Of a stretch of DNA of 64,000 bases, positions 34,727-44,473 are shown piece after piece. Position numbers and translations under genes: made by a program. Positions within the stretch are counted from its first letter, which is position 1. Every line of letters starts with the position of its first letter. Source of the stretch: Firmicutes bacterium UBA2058 (GTDB taxonomy: Bacteria; Bacillota; Clostridia; Tissierellales; Sedimentibacteraceae); assembly GCA_002332905.1 (NCBI GenBank), contig DDAM01000033.1, positions 1 to 64,000 of the forward strand, in the 5' to 3' direction. The notes beneath the pieces are model-generated. The model was not told the DNA's origin. It ran no database searches and saw only the letters and a list, made by a program, of their open reading frames with translations.

Positions 34727-36484
34727 ATGGCATTAGACGGTATGGTTTTAAATAGTATAAAGCACGAGCTTGTAAACAAGCTTATTGGTGGTCGTGTTGA
34801 TAAAGTATATCAGCCTGAAAAGGACGAAATAATTATAAATATAAGAAATAATTCATCTAATTATAAACTCTTATTAACATCAAACAGCAGTAGCCCAAGG
34901 ATTCACCTAACTACTCTATCACGTAAAAATCCAGAGCAAGCCCCAATGTTTTGTATGCTATTAAGAAAGCACTTATATGGCTCAAATATCATAGAAATTA
35001 AACAATTACAGCTTGACAGGGTTATTGAAATTGTATTTGAGTGTAAGGATGAGCTAAAAACTACAGTTAAAAAATCACTTATTATTGAAATAATGGGCAA
35101 GCATAGCAATATTATATTTATAAATTATGATAATAAAATAATTATAGATTCAATTAAGCGTGTTTCTGAAAATATGAGTAGTGTAAGACAGGTTTATCCA
35201 GGTATCCCCTATGTTTTACCGCCATCACAATTTAAGCTTAATCCTTTAGATATAGATAAAGATAGATTCATAAATGCAATAAATGCTACAAACAAAGGCA
35301 CTTTAATATTTGGATTTTTATATAAAACATTTGTTGGATTTAGCCCTCTTTTAAGTAAAGAAATATGCTTTAATTCAAGCATCAATGAAGGACTTGCTTT
35401 AGATGAGTTAAGTGAAAATGACACAAATATACTTTATGAAAATTTTAATAATGTAACAGGTGATATTAAAAATAATAATTACTCACCAGCTATATACAGT
35501 AACTCTAATGAAAATATATATGATTTTCATAGCATAAAAATTAACTATTTTAATAATTGTGAAAAACAAGACTTCAACTCTATGAGTGAATTACTAGATG
35601 TTTTCTATTTTGAGCTTGATAATAAAAATAGAATAAATCAAAAGGTTTCAAATTTGCTTAAAAGCATCAACACTAAGCTTGATAGAGATAGAAAAAAACT
35701 TGAAAAGCAAAAAAATGAATTACTAAGTGCCGAGGACAGAGAAAAATACAAAATATATGGGGATTTAATTATATCCAATCTTCATGTGCCTTATGACAAT
35801 AACAAACTAATAGTAATTAACTACTATGATCCAGAGCAGAGTGAAATTACAATACCTCTAGATCCAAAGCTTAATAATTTATCTTTAAACTCACAAAAGT
35901 ATTACAAAAGGTATAATAAATTAAAATCAGCAGAAGATGAATTGTTAAAGCTTATAGAATCAACAGCATCAGATATTGAATATTTGGAAAATATATTATT
36001 TAGCATTGAAGCATGTCAAACTACTGATGATTTGGATCAAATATATGAGGAGTTATCACAAGAAGGCTTTATAAAAAAATATAAAGCACCAAAAGGCTCT
36101 AACAAAGTTAAAAATGATATTTTAATATATATTTCATCCTATGGTCATGAAATATTGGTTGGAAAAAACAATATTCAAAATGACTTAATAACATTTAAGC
36201 ATGCTAAAAAAGATGATTATTGGTTCCATGCCAAAGGTATACCCGGCTCACACGTTGTGATAAAAACTAACGGCGATGAGTTAGAGGATATTGAATATAT
36301 GGAAGCTGCAAGACTAGCCGCATTTTATAGCAAGGGCAAAAATAACAGTTTAGTTGAGGTTGATTATACAAAAAGACAAAATATAAGAAAACCAGCAAAT
36401 GCAAAGCTTGGATTTGTAATATATGATACAAACTACTCAATGAATATTGATACAGATATATCAAAAATTAAAGCAAAAGCATAA
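34727..36484 (+). CDS. rqcH: Rqc2/RqcH homologue (NFACT, FbpA family)
   Basis: Binds stalled 50S-peptidyl-tRNA and adds C-terminal alanine tails for ribosome rescue. About 585 residues. The NFACT-N domain starts MALDGMVLNSIKHEL, a coiled coil spans about 290-430, and the NFACT-R domain has DYWFHAKGIPGSHVVIK. The start at 34727 is set by AAGGAAGG; an upstream ATG at 34685 lacks a ribosome site. It is a single gene transcribed divergently from the yhbD operon, with its own terminator. Confidence 0.94.
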   Translation: MALDGMVLNSIKHELVNKLIGGRVDKVYQPEKDEIIINIRNNSSNYKLLLTSNSSSPRIHLTTLSRKNPEQAPMFCMLLRKHLYGSNIIEIKQLQLDRVIEIVFECKDELKTTVKKSLIIEIMGKHSNIIFINYDNKIIIDSIKRVSENMSSVRQVYPGIPYVLPPSQFKLNPLDIDKDRFINAINATNKGTLIFGFLYKTFVGFSPLLSKEICFNSSINEGLALDELSENDTNILYENFNNVTGDIKNNNYSPAIYSNSNENIYDFHSIKINYFNNCEKQDFNSMSELLDVFYFELDNKNRINQKVSNLLKSINTKLDRDRKKLEKQKNELLSAEDREKYKIYGDLIISNLHVPYDNNKLIVINYYDPEQSEITIPLDPKLNNLSLNSQKYYKRYNKLKSAEDELLKLIESTASDIEYLENILFSIEACQTTDDLDQIYEELSQEGFIKKYKAPKGSNKVKNDILIYISSYGHEILVGKNNIQNDLITFKHAKKDDYWFHAKGIPGSHVVIKTNGDELEDIEYMEAARLAAFYSKGKNNSLVEVDYTKRQNIRKPANAKLGFVIYDTNYSMNIDTDISKIKAKA

Positions 36485-36523
36485 TTATTAAAAAAATATA
36501 ATTTAGAAATCCGCTTTCTTGCA

Positions 36524-36565
36524 AAAGAAGTGTTGAGAACTTTAAATTTTCAACACTTCTTTTTT
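36524..36565 (+). terminator. Terminator after rqcH
   Basis: AGAAGTGTTGA pairs with TCAACACTTCT and is followed by TTTTTT. Confidence 0.9.
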
Positions 36566-36686
36566 AGCAAAGATAAAATATATGATTAATTAGTACAAGC
36601 AATAATTATTAGATCTGCTGCCTTATCAAGTTCATTTATATATTTACCACTGTATTATATTATCATATACGCATATATGTCAAATA

Positions 36687-39056
36687 TTAACTTTTTTTAA
36701 AAATGTGAACATCCATGGCTTTGGAGCAAGCTTTTAAATCTTTTATTGATTTATTAAGCCAGTTTTCAAACTTTTCAGTTTCGATATCTAAACACTCTAT
36801 TTCAGTTTTCATAGATAAATTATTCTCAGATTTATATTTTCTCATATTTGAAATTACTGCTTTAAGTTCTTCTCCAAAATTTAATATACTTTCATCAATC
36901 TTATCTACTTTTGGCCAAGTAGTAGTGTGTATAGATTTTTCTTTCTCATGTGCTATAAAAAATTCCTGATAAATATATTCTGTTATATGAGGTACAAATA
37001 TAGCATATAGCTTTAAAATGCTTAATAAAGAATAATACAAAGCATATTGGGCTGAGCGTCTTTCTTCATAGCCATGAACCTCAGGCTGATATAGTCTTTC
37101 TTTAACTATTTCAACATAATTATCACAAAAATCTTTCCAAAACAAATCATCAATTGTATGTTTAGCTAAACCAATTTCATATTCATTTAAATAAGAAGTT
37201 GCCTCTTTTATAGTACTGTTTGTTTTTTCGATAATCCATCTATCAACTGGTAAAAGATTTGGCGTACAACTAAAATTTATGTCTTGTAAATGAGATATAG
37301 CAAACTTAGATGCATTCCATAATTTTGTAATAAATCTACGAGATATAGTTAATTCATCTAAGGAGAAAAACGTATCTGTTCCAAGCTTAGAATTAGCTGC
37401 CCAATATCGTAAAACATCAGCTGAATTATTTTTTATAAGCTCAGGTGGTGACATAGCAGAATTGTTTTTAGACTTACTTATTTTTTCACCCTTTTTAGCT
37501 AAAACAAACCCACAAATCATTATATCCTTCCACGGTATATCACCAGTATGATATAAGCTTTTTACAATTGTATAAAACGCCCATGTTCTAATAATTTCAT
37601 GTGCTTGTGTTCTCATACTCATAGGTAAAATAGCTTCACTCATGTTGTCCTGCTCGCCATATTTAGCATTAATTAAAGGAGTTACCGAAGAAGTTGCCCA
37701 AGTGTCAAATACTGAGCTTTCCGGGATAAATCCAGTGCAACCGCATTTACATTTACCCTCATACCCTGTTTCAAGTGGATTTATAGGTAGATTTTCAATG
37801 TCTGCTAAAACAGGTTCGCCACACTTTTCACAATACCAAACTGGAAAAGGAACACCAAAATACCTCTGTCTTGATATGCACCAATCCCATTTTAAGTTTT
37901 CAACCCAAGATATATAACGATTTTTCATATGTAAAGGATACCAATTTATTTTATCTGCTGCCTTTAAAAACAATTCCTTATTCATTAATACATCTATATA
38001 CCACTGTTTTGAAGGGATAATTTCAATTTCCTTGCCACAGCGTTCATGAACAGAAACAGTATGAATTATGTTTTCTGTTTTGATTAACAAATTATTATCA
38101 TTTAATAACCTTATTATCTCCTTTCTGGCTTGTAACACTTTTAAATTACCAATATAAGGAACTTCACTATCTATACAACCATTAGGCAAAATAATTTTTC
38201 TATAAGTCAAATTATACTTTTCAAACCACTCTAAATCTGTACTATCTCCAAAGGTTGCACACATTACAACTCCTGTGCCTTTATCTAAGCTAACCTTATC
38301 GTCTGCTATAACAGGAATTTCATAATTATATAAGGGTACTATTGCTTTTCTACCAATATATAATTTATATCTTTCATCAGTTGGATTAACAAACAAGCAT
38401 ACACAGCCATATAACAGTTCTGGACGAGTTGTAGCAACAGTTAATTTGTCATTCCCAGCAATAAAATTAATATAATTAAATGTTGAATCTATATCTTTTG
38501 TATCGAGTTCAGCTTGTGCTATTGACGTTTGACATTCTGTACACCACAATACAGGGGATTCTTTCATATAAGCTTTTTTCATTTTTGCTAGCTCTAAGAA
38601 AGAGCGTTGTGAAATTTTTTGTACTAATGGACTAATAGTTTTATATTGTAAATCCCAATCAACAGAAAACCCTAGCGATTTCCATAACTCTTTAAATTCC
38701 ATCTCGTATTTATCAGTTGTACTAACACATTTTTCAATAAATTCGCTACGCGGTAAATTCTTTGCAATTATACCTTCTTCTTTTTCTACTAATCTTTCGG
38801 TTGGTAAACCATTGTCGTCAAATCCAAATGGGTAAAATACGTTATAACCTTGCATACGCTTAAATCTTGCAATCATTTCTGCCTGTGTATATGAAAATAT
38901 ATGACCAATATGCAAGCTACCGCTTACAGTTGGAGGTGGTGTGTCTATTGAATATACCTCTTTACCTTCCACTCTCTCAAATTTGTAAATCTTATTCTTT
39001 TCCCAAAACTCCTGCATATTTCTTTCTACAATCTCATGCTGATAATTTTTCTCCAT
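36687..39056 (-). CDS. valS: Valyl-tRNA synthetase
   Basis: Charges tRNA-Val. The 789-residue class I enzyme has the HIGH-type SGSLHIGHIFS, an editing (CP1) domain at about 180-340, zinc-like pairs CTECQ and CEKCG, and the KMSKS-type GEKISKSKNN. The start PPPTVSGSLHIGH and DDNGLPTERLVEK are typical of the shorter archaeal-like ValRS lineage found in some bacteria. The upstream T-box presents a GTA Val codon, agreeing with the call. ATG at 39056 has AGGAGG. Confidence 0.93.
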   Translation of the reverse strand: MEKNYQHEIVERNMQEFWEKNKIYKFERVEGKEVYSIDTPPPTVSGSLHIGHIFSYTQAEMIARFKRMQGYNVFYPFGFDDNGLPTERLVEKEEGIIAKNLPRSEFIEKCVSTTDKYEMEFKELWKSLGFSVDWDLQYKTISPLVQKISQRSFLELAKMKKAYMKESPVLWCTECQTSIAQAELDTKDIDSTFNYINFIAGNDKLTVATTRPELLYGCVCLFVNPTDERYKLYIGRKAIVPLYNYEIPVIADDKVSLDKGTGVVMCATFGDSTDLEWFEKYNLTYRKIILPNGCIDSEVPYIGNLKVLQARKEIIRLLNDNNLLIKTENIIHTVSVHERCGKEIEIIPSKQWYIDVLMNKELFLKAADKINWYPLHMKNRYISWVENLKWDWCISRQRYFGVPFPVWYCEKCGEPVLADIENLPINPLETGYEGKCKCGCTGFIPESSVFDTWATSSVTPLINAKYGEQDNMSEAILPMSMRTQAHEIIRTWAFYTIVKSLYHTGDIPWKDIMICGFVLAKKGEKISKSKNNSAMSPPELIKNNSADVLRYWAANSKLGTDTFFSLDELTISRRFITKLWNASKFAISHLQDINFSCTPNLLPVDRWIIEKTNSTIKEATSYLNEYEIGLAKHTIDDLFWKDFCDNYVEIVKERLYQPEVHGYEERRSAQYALYYSLLSILKLYAIFVPHITEYIYQEFFIAHEKEKSIHTTTWPKVDKIDESILNFGEELKAVISNMRKYKSENNLSMKTEIECLDIETEKFENWLNKSIKDLKACSKAMDVHIFKKS

Positions 39057-39087
39057 TTTTATACCTCCTAATTTTTTATTGAAAACA

Positions 39088-39420
39088 ATAAAAAACGCCC
39101 TAAAGTAATTAAAATTACTTTAGGGCGAACATAATGTCCGTGGTACCACCTAAATTCAGAGAAAATCTCTGCACTTACTCAATACGGGATAAATTATCCG
39201 ATATTGCTTTCCAATGACGGTGGAAAATCCGTTGAAGTCTACAAAGAATACAATTTCCAAGAATGTAATTCTAAAGAATATTGTTCTGTTCGGTTCACAG
39301 CTCAGGGGCTACTTCCATACTTTCTTCACGAAGGTTTACACCAAACACCTTCTCTCTTTGCTTCCAACAAGTATGTACTCCTCCTCGTCAATGCCTTTAT
39401 TATTTTCAATTTTGTTAATG
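39088..39420 (-). promoter_or_regulatory. T-box leader of valS
   Basis: Contains the T-box TAGGTGGTACCACGG (near the complement of 39137-39151), a terminator with arms CGCCCTAAAGTAAT and ATTACTTTAGGGCG (39091-39126), and Stem I with AGAGAG and an AGTA motif opposite GAAGTAG. The specifier triplet GTA (complement of 39310-39312, Val) is bounded by matching helices on both sides. It probably starts near 39420, just past the methyltransferase stop. Confidence 0.95.
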
Positions 39421-39453
39421 ATACTACCAATATAAATTTTTGTCAACAAAAAC

Positions 39454-40071
39454 TTATATTTTTTTATACGAATATTTTCTCTCTAATTTTTTGGATAATT
39501 TATTAATATTTTTTTCTTTTGTCTTAGAATTTTTTCTTCTTTTTTCAGCCATAAATACATAATATCCATCAATCTCAATAATTTCAACACCACCGAAAAT
39601 TGATATAAATTTATTTTTATACCATTCCCTTCTTTTAGTTACCATATACATTTTTCCACCAACTTTTAACTTTTTATACCCTTGTTCAATAAATTTTTTA
39701 GGAACTAAAAAATCAACATGATATGGTGGATTCGTAAGTATAAGTGAGAAATTATTTTCTTTAATATCATATAAACAATCACTTTGAGTAATTGAAATAT
39801 CCTTACTATTATTTAACTCAGCATTAAATTTTGATAATTTTATTGCATCACTAGATATATCACTCATTACTATATTTTCTTGACCAATTATTTTACTAAT
39901 ATATATACCAACAAACCCATAACCACAACCTAAATCAAGAATTTTATCATTTTCATTAAAACTCACCTGTGAAATCATAGCTAAAGTTCCATTATCGATA
40001 TGTGTTGGAGAAAACACGTTGTTATTTGTTTTAAATTTAAGCTTAATATTATTTATTTCAAATTCAATCAT
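39454..40071 (-). CDS. Class I methyltransferase, RsmC-like
   Basis: 205 residues. The SAM motif ILDLGCGYGFVGIY and the amino-methylation motif NPPY are those of small-domain methyltransferases such as RsmC (16S rRNA G1207). A Lys-rich tail of about 30 residues follows. No clear ribosome site precedes ATG 40071, which is 11 bases after the phosphotransferase stop, so translation may be coupled. Confidence 0.82.
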   Translation of the reverse strand: MIEFEINNIKLKFKTNNNVFSPTHIDNGTLAMISQVSFNENDKILDLGCGYGFVGIYISKIIGQENIVMSDISSDAIKLSKFNAELNNSKDISITQSDCLYDIKENNFSLILTNPPYHVDFLVPKKFIEQGYKKLKVGGKMYMVTKRREWYKNKFISIFGGVEIIEIDGYYVFMAEKRRKNSKTKEKNINKLSKKLERKYSYKKI

Positions 40072-40082
40072 CTCAAATGTTT

Positions 40083-41273
40083 TTATAGAATCATACTAGT
40101 GATTTCTGCTTCATTTTCTCTTATGAAATAGTATAATTCTGCTGATGATTTTGCATTTACTTCGTCTTTTTCTCTAATAAAATAAGCTACAAAAAGCAAT
40201 TCTATACATTTCATAACATTACAAACATTTTCTTTTTCTTGCTTTTGTAATGTGATTAAGCTTTCATATCCTTTTATAAATTCCTTAACTATTTCCTTCC
40301 ATTTGCATGCACATTCTTTATTTTTACTTCTGTTTACTAACAAACCTAATAAGAAATAGCATATATCAAATATTCTTATGTTTCTCTGACTAAAATCAAA
40401 ATCTATATATCCACAAAATTGATTGTTGTCAAATAAAATATTTCCATAATAAATATCTCTATGTATTAATTGTTTTGGTAGTTTATCATAGTCTTTTTCA
40501 AGATCTATAATAGATTCTGCTAAATCAATCTTAGATATATATTTAAAATCATTCTTTGATAATATTTCTGTAATCCAGCCCTTCATTTCATCCAAAAGAC
40601 TGTTATCCCAGAACGCTATCTTTTCCTCACATGTTAAAAATGCATTATGCAGCTTAGCAATGATTTTACCTGTTTCATAAACTATGTCTAAATAATTATC
40701 CTCTTCAAAAATATTTATTATCTCTTTACCTGATAGTTTTTTTGATAGAAAATAAAAATTTTCATCACTTTCAACATAGTCCTCATCATTTAAAGTAGGA
40801 ATAGGTACAGCAACTGGCACATTGCACTCATTCAAAGCTTTTATCATTGTTATGTTTCTTTTCATGTTACCAAAATTTTTATTTATCTTAATAACATAAT
40901 CATTGCCAACAGACCAAGCAGTAGGATATATTTGAAAAATATCTGAATCAATGTTCCAATTATTAAATATGATTTTTTGAATTTTTTCTTTCATTTTATT
41001 AGCATCCTTCTTAAAATTGTATAATATTCTTCTAATACTTTTTACAGATAAGCAATACTCTTTAGACAGCATTGCTAAATCATGACCACTTAAAAATTTG
41101 GTATATATATGTTTATTTCTTATTAACAGTTCCTGACTATATGAAGTTTTACTTCCCCATTTATCCCTGATACCATCTTTTTTGGGTATATATACATATT
41201 TCCCTTGTGTATATTCTTGTATAATCTCCAACAAATCATCAGGAAATAAATCTTTTGCATTTATGTATTTCAT
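40083..41273 (-). CDS. CD3324-type domain fused to aminoglycoside phosphotransferase-like kinase
   Basis: 396 residues. Residues 1-90 match the small CD3324-like protein at 46458-46736 (MKY-NA--L-P--LL--IQEY, QGKYVYIP, then a helix-turn-helix-like end, LSGHDLAMLSKEYCLSVKSI). Residues about 95-390 are an APH/ChoK kinase with HRDIYYGNILFD (catalytic loop) and GYIDFDF (metal Asp). This is a DNA-binding-like domain joined to a small-molecule kinase; the substrate is unknown and antibiotic modification is not shown. ATG at 41273 has AGAGG. Confidence 0.85.
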   Translation of the reverse strand: MKYINAKDLFPDDLLEIIQEYTQGKYVYIPKKDGIRDKWGSKTSYSQELLIRNKHIYTKFLSGHDLAMLSKEYCLSVKSIRRILYNFKKDANKMKEKIQKIIFNNWNIDSDIFQIYPTAWSVGNDYVIKINKNFGNMKRNITMIKALNECNVPVAVPIPTLNDEDYVESDENFYFLSKKLSGKEIINIFEEDNYLDIVYETGKIIAKLHNAFLTCEEKIAFWDNSLLDEMKGWITEILSKNDFKYISKIDLAESIIDLEKDYDKLPKQLIHRDIYYGNILFDNNQFCGYIDFDFSQRNIRIFDICYFLLGLLVNRSKNKECACKWKEIVKEFIKGYESLITLQKQEKENVCNVMKCIELLFVAYFIREKDEVNAKSSAELYYFIRENEAEITSMIL

Positions 41274-41588
41274 AAAAACCTCTCATTTTGCCATAAAGTA
41301 GCGAAAATATATTCTAAACTAATAGTAGCTTAAACCAAAGAATATGTCTATAGTTTGACTTGCTCAACTTCATATATGTAATAAACTTGAAATTAACTGG
41401 GCAATAACTACAATTTGACACATTTCTTCCTTTGTAAGCTTTTTTCAATAAAAAGCACTATAATCCGTTTTGGTCTATTTCGTTTTTCCATTATATTTTT
41501 TTCTTACGGTATCGAATAGGAATCCTTAAGAAAATCAACCTTGTTAATGAAATGTAAAAATAATTACACATTATAACAAGAGTTTTTC
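41274..41588. other. Divergent intergenic region
   Basis: About 315 bases between the phosphotransferase (minus) and the TetR operon (plus). No gene is seen. The minus promoter must lie in the left half; only the TetR promoter is clear. Confidence 0.4.
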
Positions 41589-41632
41589 TTGACAATAACG
41601 CATATAAAAATTATAATGAGTATACACTCATT
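41589..41632 (+). promoter_or_regulatory. Promoter and operator of the TetR operon
   Basis: TTGACA (41589-41594), a 17-base spacer and TATAAT (41612-41617) form a consensus sigma-A promoter. Overlapping the -10 is a perfect palindrome AATGAGT-ATAC-ACTCATT (41615-41632), so TetR binding there should block its own transcription. Confidence 0.85.
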
Positions 41633-41650
41633 GAGTTGGAGGTCATATAT

Positions 41651-42235
41651 ATGGTTAGTACAAAAAGACAAAAACAAAAAGAACAAACACGTCTTAAAAT
41701 CATAGATACCGCTTATCACTTATATTCATTGGAGGGGTTCTCTACCCCTACAAATGTTATTGCTCAGAAAGCTGGAATATCACACGGAACAATCTTTGTT
41801 CATTTTCCTACTTGCGAGGAATTACAGCTGAGCGTTTTAAGGCAGTTTGTATATGAAATTGGGAATAAACTCCATAATCTCTCTTGCATAAATGATAACA
41901 TTTCAGAATTACTGTATGCACATATTGATGTTTTAGAAGAATATGAACAGTTTTATAAAAAGCTAATTTCACAGATTTCTATTTTACCAAGCGAAAGTAA
42001 AATGCTTCTTTTATCTATGCAATCTACAATGTCAGAGCATTTCTTGAAGATACTTGAGCCACAGCAACAATTAGGAAAGATAAAAGATATCCCTTTACAT
42101 ATGCTATTTAATGCTTGGATTGGTCTATTGTATTACTACCTACAAAATGGAGATTTGTTTGCACCTGGTAAATCGGTATTAAAAAAATGCCGTAATGAGC
42201 TGGTGCAAACCTATATCAAACTCATTTCAAACTAA
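41651..42235 (+). CDS. TetR-family regulator
   Basis: About 194 residues. The N-terminal helix-turn-helix (RLKIIDTAYHLYSLEG, then VIAQKAGISHGTIFVHF) is typical of the family; the ligand-binding half is unrecognised. The frame begins at a TTG (41636), but ATG at 41651 lies eight bases after GGAGG. First gene of a three-gene operon whose promoter carries its likely operator. Confidence 0.92.
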   Translation: MVSTKRQKQKEQTRLKIIDTAYHLYSLEGFSTPTNVIAQKAGISHGTIFVHFPTCEELQLSVLRQFVYEIGNKLHNLSCINDNISELLYAHIDVLEEYEQFYKKLISQISILPSESKMLLLSMQSTMSEHFLKILEPQQQLGKIKDIPLHMLFNAWIGLLYYYLQNGDLFAPGKSVLKKCRNELVQTYIKLISN

Positions 42236-42248
42236 GGAGGAAATATTA

Positions 42249-42494
42249 ATGAAAATTTGTATTGCTTGTGGTATGCCTATGAATGATATATCAGAATTTG
42301 CTATGAACGATATTAGCAAAGATTATTGTATGCATTGTGCCTGTCCAGATGGGTCAATGCAATCTTTTGAAGAAAAACGCCAAAACTTAGCTAACTTCAT
42401 AATAAAAACTCAAGGATTTGATAACGATGTTGCATTAGAAGTAGCTGAGGGAATGATGAAAAATTTACCCGCATGGGTTTCATATTTTTCATAA
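42249..42494 (+). CDS. Small zinc-ribbon protein
   Basis: 81 residues with CIACGMPM and CMHCACPDG, four or five cysteines suited to one zinc, followed by a helical tail. The start at 42249 has AAGGAGG. It is the second gene after TetR. Members of this group occur widely without known role; cofactor or protein binding is likely. Confidence 0.82.
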   Translation: MKICIACGMPMNDISEFAMNDISKDYCMHCACPDGSMQSFEEKRQNLANFIIKTQGFDNDVALEVAEGMMKNLPAWVSYFS

Positions 42495-42506
42495 AGAGGT
42501 AAATTG

Positions 42507-42761
42507 ATGAGTGAATTATTGAAGTTACCTAATGTAGGTAAAGTGTTGGAAGAAAGCTTATTGCTAGTAGGAATTGAAACACCTGAGCAGTTACAAGAAG
42601 TTAGGGCAGAAGAAGCCTTTATCCTCATTCGTAATCATGTAGATTCGGGAGCTTGCATACATATGCTATATGGAATACAAGCTGCGATTTATGGGATTCC
42701 AGACAAGTTTTTGGATGACTACACAAAACAAAGACTAAAGAATTTTTACAATACACTTTGA
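42507..42761 (+). CDS. TfoX C-terminal-domain protein
   Basis: 84 residues matching the stand-alone TfoX_C domain (LPNVGKVLEESLLLVGI then GACIHMLYGIQAAIYGI), a helix-hairpin-helix-like fold. Full TfoX controls competence in proteobacteria, but stand-alone domains have no proven function. The start ATG at 42507 has AGAGG. Third gene of the TetR operon. Confidence 0.85.
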   Translation: MSELLKLPNVGKVLEESLLLVGIETPEQLQEVRAEEAFILIRNHVDSGACIHMLYGIQAAIYGIPDKFLDDYTKQRLKNFYNTL

Positions 42762-42811
42762 TTAATGAGAATAAAAATAGCATTAGAGACTTTTGACAAC
42801 GTGTATAAATA

Positions 42812-42846
42812 AAACGGGCATATCTATTTTGACGATACGCCCGTTT
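42812..42846 (+). terminator. Likely terminator of the TetR operon
   Basis: AAACGGGC and GCCCGTTT form an 8-bp stem with partly pairing inner bases. The T-run is short (TTTACTT), so termination may be incomplete. Confidence 0.55.
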
Positions 42847-43029
42847 ACTTACACATTATTTGTCAACTGTTATAATTAGTTTGTTTTCGTACTTCCTTAA
42901 CCTTCAGTTAATACTTATAGTGTTTATAATTTAAGTATTTTTAACAATAATTTTTATTGTATACAAAATACTTTGCTCCTGTAACTGATATTTTCAAAGT
43001 ATATATGCCTTCATTTAATCATAATTTTT

Positions 43030-43854
43030 TTAATTTTCTTGACATTTCTCACAAAAATATATTGTTCCGCCTAAATAGGAGGCTTTTTTAATTTCCGCTC
43101 CGCAAACTCCACAAGCATTACCTAAAGTATTCTTACTAAGCTTTGTTATATATCCTCCATTACGACCAAATATATCTTTTTCTGTATCTCTACCACCTTT
43201 TTCAGTCATTTCCTTTAATGTCGATTTAGTTGATAAATATAAATTTTCATATTCTACATCCGACAATGTAGTCATTTTTCTTTTTGGATGTATTTTAGCG
43301 TTATATAAGATATCTTGTAGTACACCATTTCCAAGACCTGGTATACGTTGTTTCGTTGCTAAAAATGCTTTAGCTGACATTTTCATGCCTTCATCATCTC
43401 TTAAACTATCAAAGTATTTAGCATTAAATTCATCGCTTAAAGGTAATTGCTTTTCTTTTGCTACCAAATAATACTCATTTTTGTTCTGTCCATTTTTAAA
43501 TGCCCACATACCACCATACATTTGTACAGTACATACTAGATAAGTATTATCATCAAATTCTACAAGCAATTGATGTTTATTAGGTATGCTCTTATCATCA
43601 CCATGAAATCTTATATTTGTTCCATCTCCAATAAGTATTTTACAATCATCTAAACTGATTTCTACCATACTGCCAATACCATTTGAACTGCCAACAGGCT
43701 TACCTGCAAGTAAAGCATTGTAGTTATCAGGATTTTCATAATACCATGCAAATGAATGTGGTGTATGATTTGCACATACTTTTTTTATAATTTTTCCTTT
43801 TACTGTTTCATTAAGCTGTTTTGCGATATTAATACTTTCTGGAATTTCTATCAT
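43030..43854 (-). CDS. Fpg/Nei-family protein lacking the catalytic proline
   Basis: 274 residues with the H2TH region (IPGLGNGVLQDILYNAKIHP) and a C-terminal zinc finger (CGVCG...CEKC). Active Fpg/Nei enzymes begin Met-Pro-Glu and use the proline amine; here the start is MIEIPES, so Pro1 is Ile while Glu2 remains. Such variants occur in clostridia. It could be a non-catalytic lesion binder, or use another nucleophile. ATG at 43854 has AAGGAGA. Confidence 0.82.
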   Translation of the reverse strand: MIEIPESINIAKQLNETVKGKIIKKVCANHTPHSFAWYYENPDNYNALLAGKPVGSSNGIGSMVEISLDDCKILIGDGTNIRFHGDDKSIPNKHQLLVEFDDNTYLVCTVQMYGGMWAFKNGQNKNEYYLVAKEKQLPLSDEFNAKYFDSLRDDEGMKMSAKAFLATKQRIPGLGNGVLQDILYNAKIHPKRKMTTLSDVEYENLYLSTKSTLKEMTEKGGRDTEKDIFGRNGGYITKLSKNTLGNACGVCGAEIKKASYLGGTIYFCEKCQEN

Positions 43855-43877
43855 AGTTTTTCTCCTTTATTTTTTAT

Positions 43878-44254
43878 CTATTCTGGTCTACCTATTACAT
43901 GTTCAAAATTTGTCACCGGAGTCCAATCTTGTATGTTATTGTATCGTAATTAAATATAAATATCAGACTTTTCATATGATTTTCCCCATATTTCAAGCTT
44001 TGTGACACCATCAAGATCACTTCTGCATATAGGTCCATTAGGTTTATTAATTGCTATTCTTACAGCCTTTTCAAACTCCATATCTACCCATTTTATCATA
44101 TAATCTGGTTCTATTTCTTCAGCTTCTTTATTATCATTTTCATCTAAAGTATCAATAGTTTCATTTAAATCATTTTCTACAGTTTCACTAGCTTTTTTAG
44201 TACAAGATAAAAAAATAATGGACATAAATATTATAAATAATAAATTTTTTTCAC
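43878..44254 (-). pseudogene. Broken leucine-rich-repeat-type lipoprotein gene
   Basis: A GTG at 44252-44254 follows GGTGAGGTG. With one more base in the A7 run at 44245-44251 it reads VKKNLLFIIFMSIIFLSC, a perfect lipoprotein signal peptide. The mature part has an LRR N-cap (FEKAVRIAINKPNGPICRSD, then LDGVTKLEI). An in-frame TAA at 43950-43952 interrupts it, yet the same frame continues YNNIQDWTPVTNFEHVIGRP to TAG at 43878-43880, a typical C-terminus of these proteins. At least two lesions; the repeats between the caps are largely missing. Confidence 0.75.
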
Positions 44255-44473
44255 GTTACACCTCACCATTTATATAATAGTAATATTTTACCATATTGCA
44301 TATTAATAATCAAATATATAAAAATCAATACAGAACTATTCTTTATCTTGTGATATTATGATTATAGAAATATAATTTTATTAAACAACTTTGGGATTGA
44401 AAAAATCATAAGATTGAAAACAATCTTATGATTGTATGTAAATAGATTATAAAATTACTGGAAGGTATGTATC

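Noticed and set aside
39204..39506. Plus-strand frames of 73-100 residues
   Set aside because: They lie over the valS T-box leader, whose RNA structure explains the sequence.
40083..41273. Aminoglycoside resistance gene
   Set aside because: The kinase motifs are those of the broad APH/choline-kinase fold; nothing shows an antibiotic as substrate.
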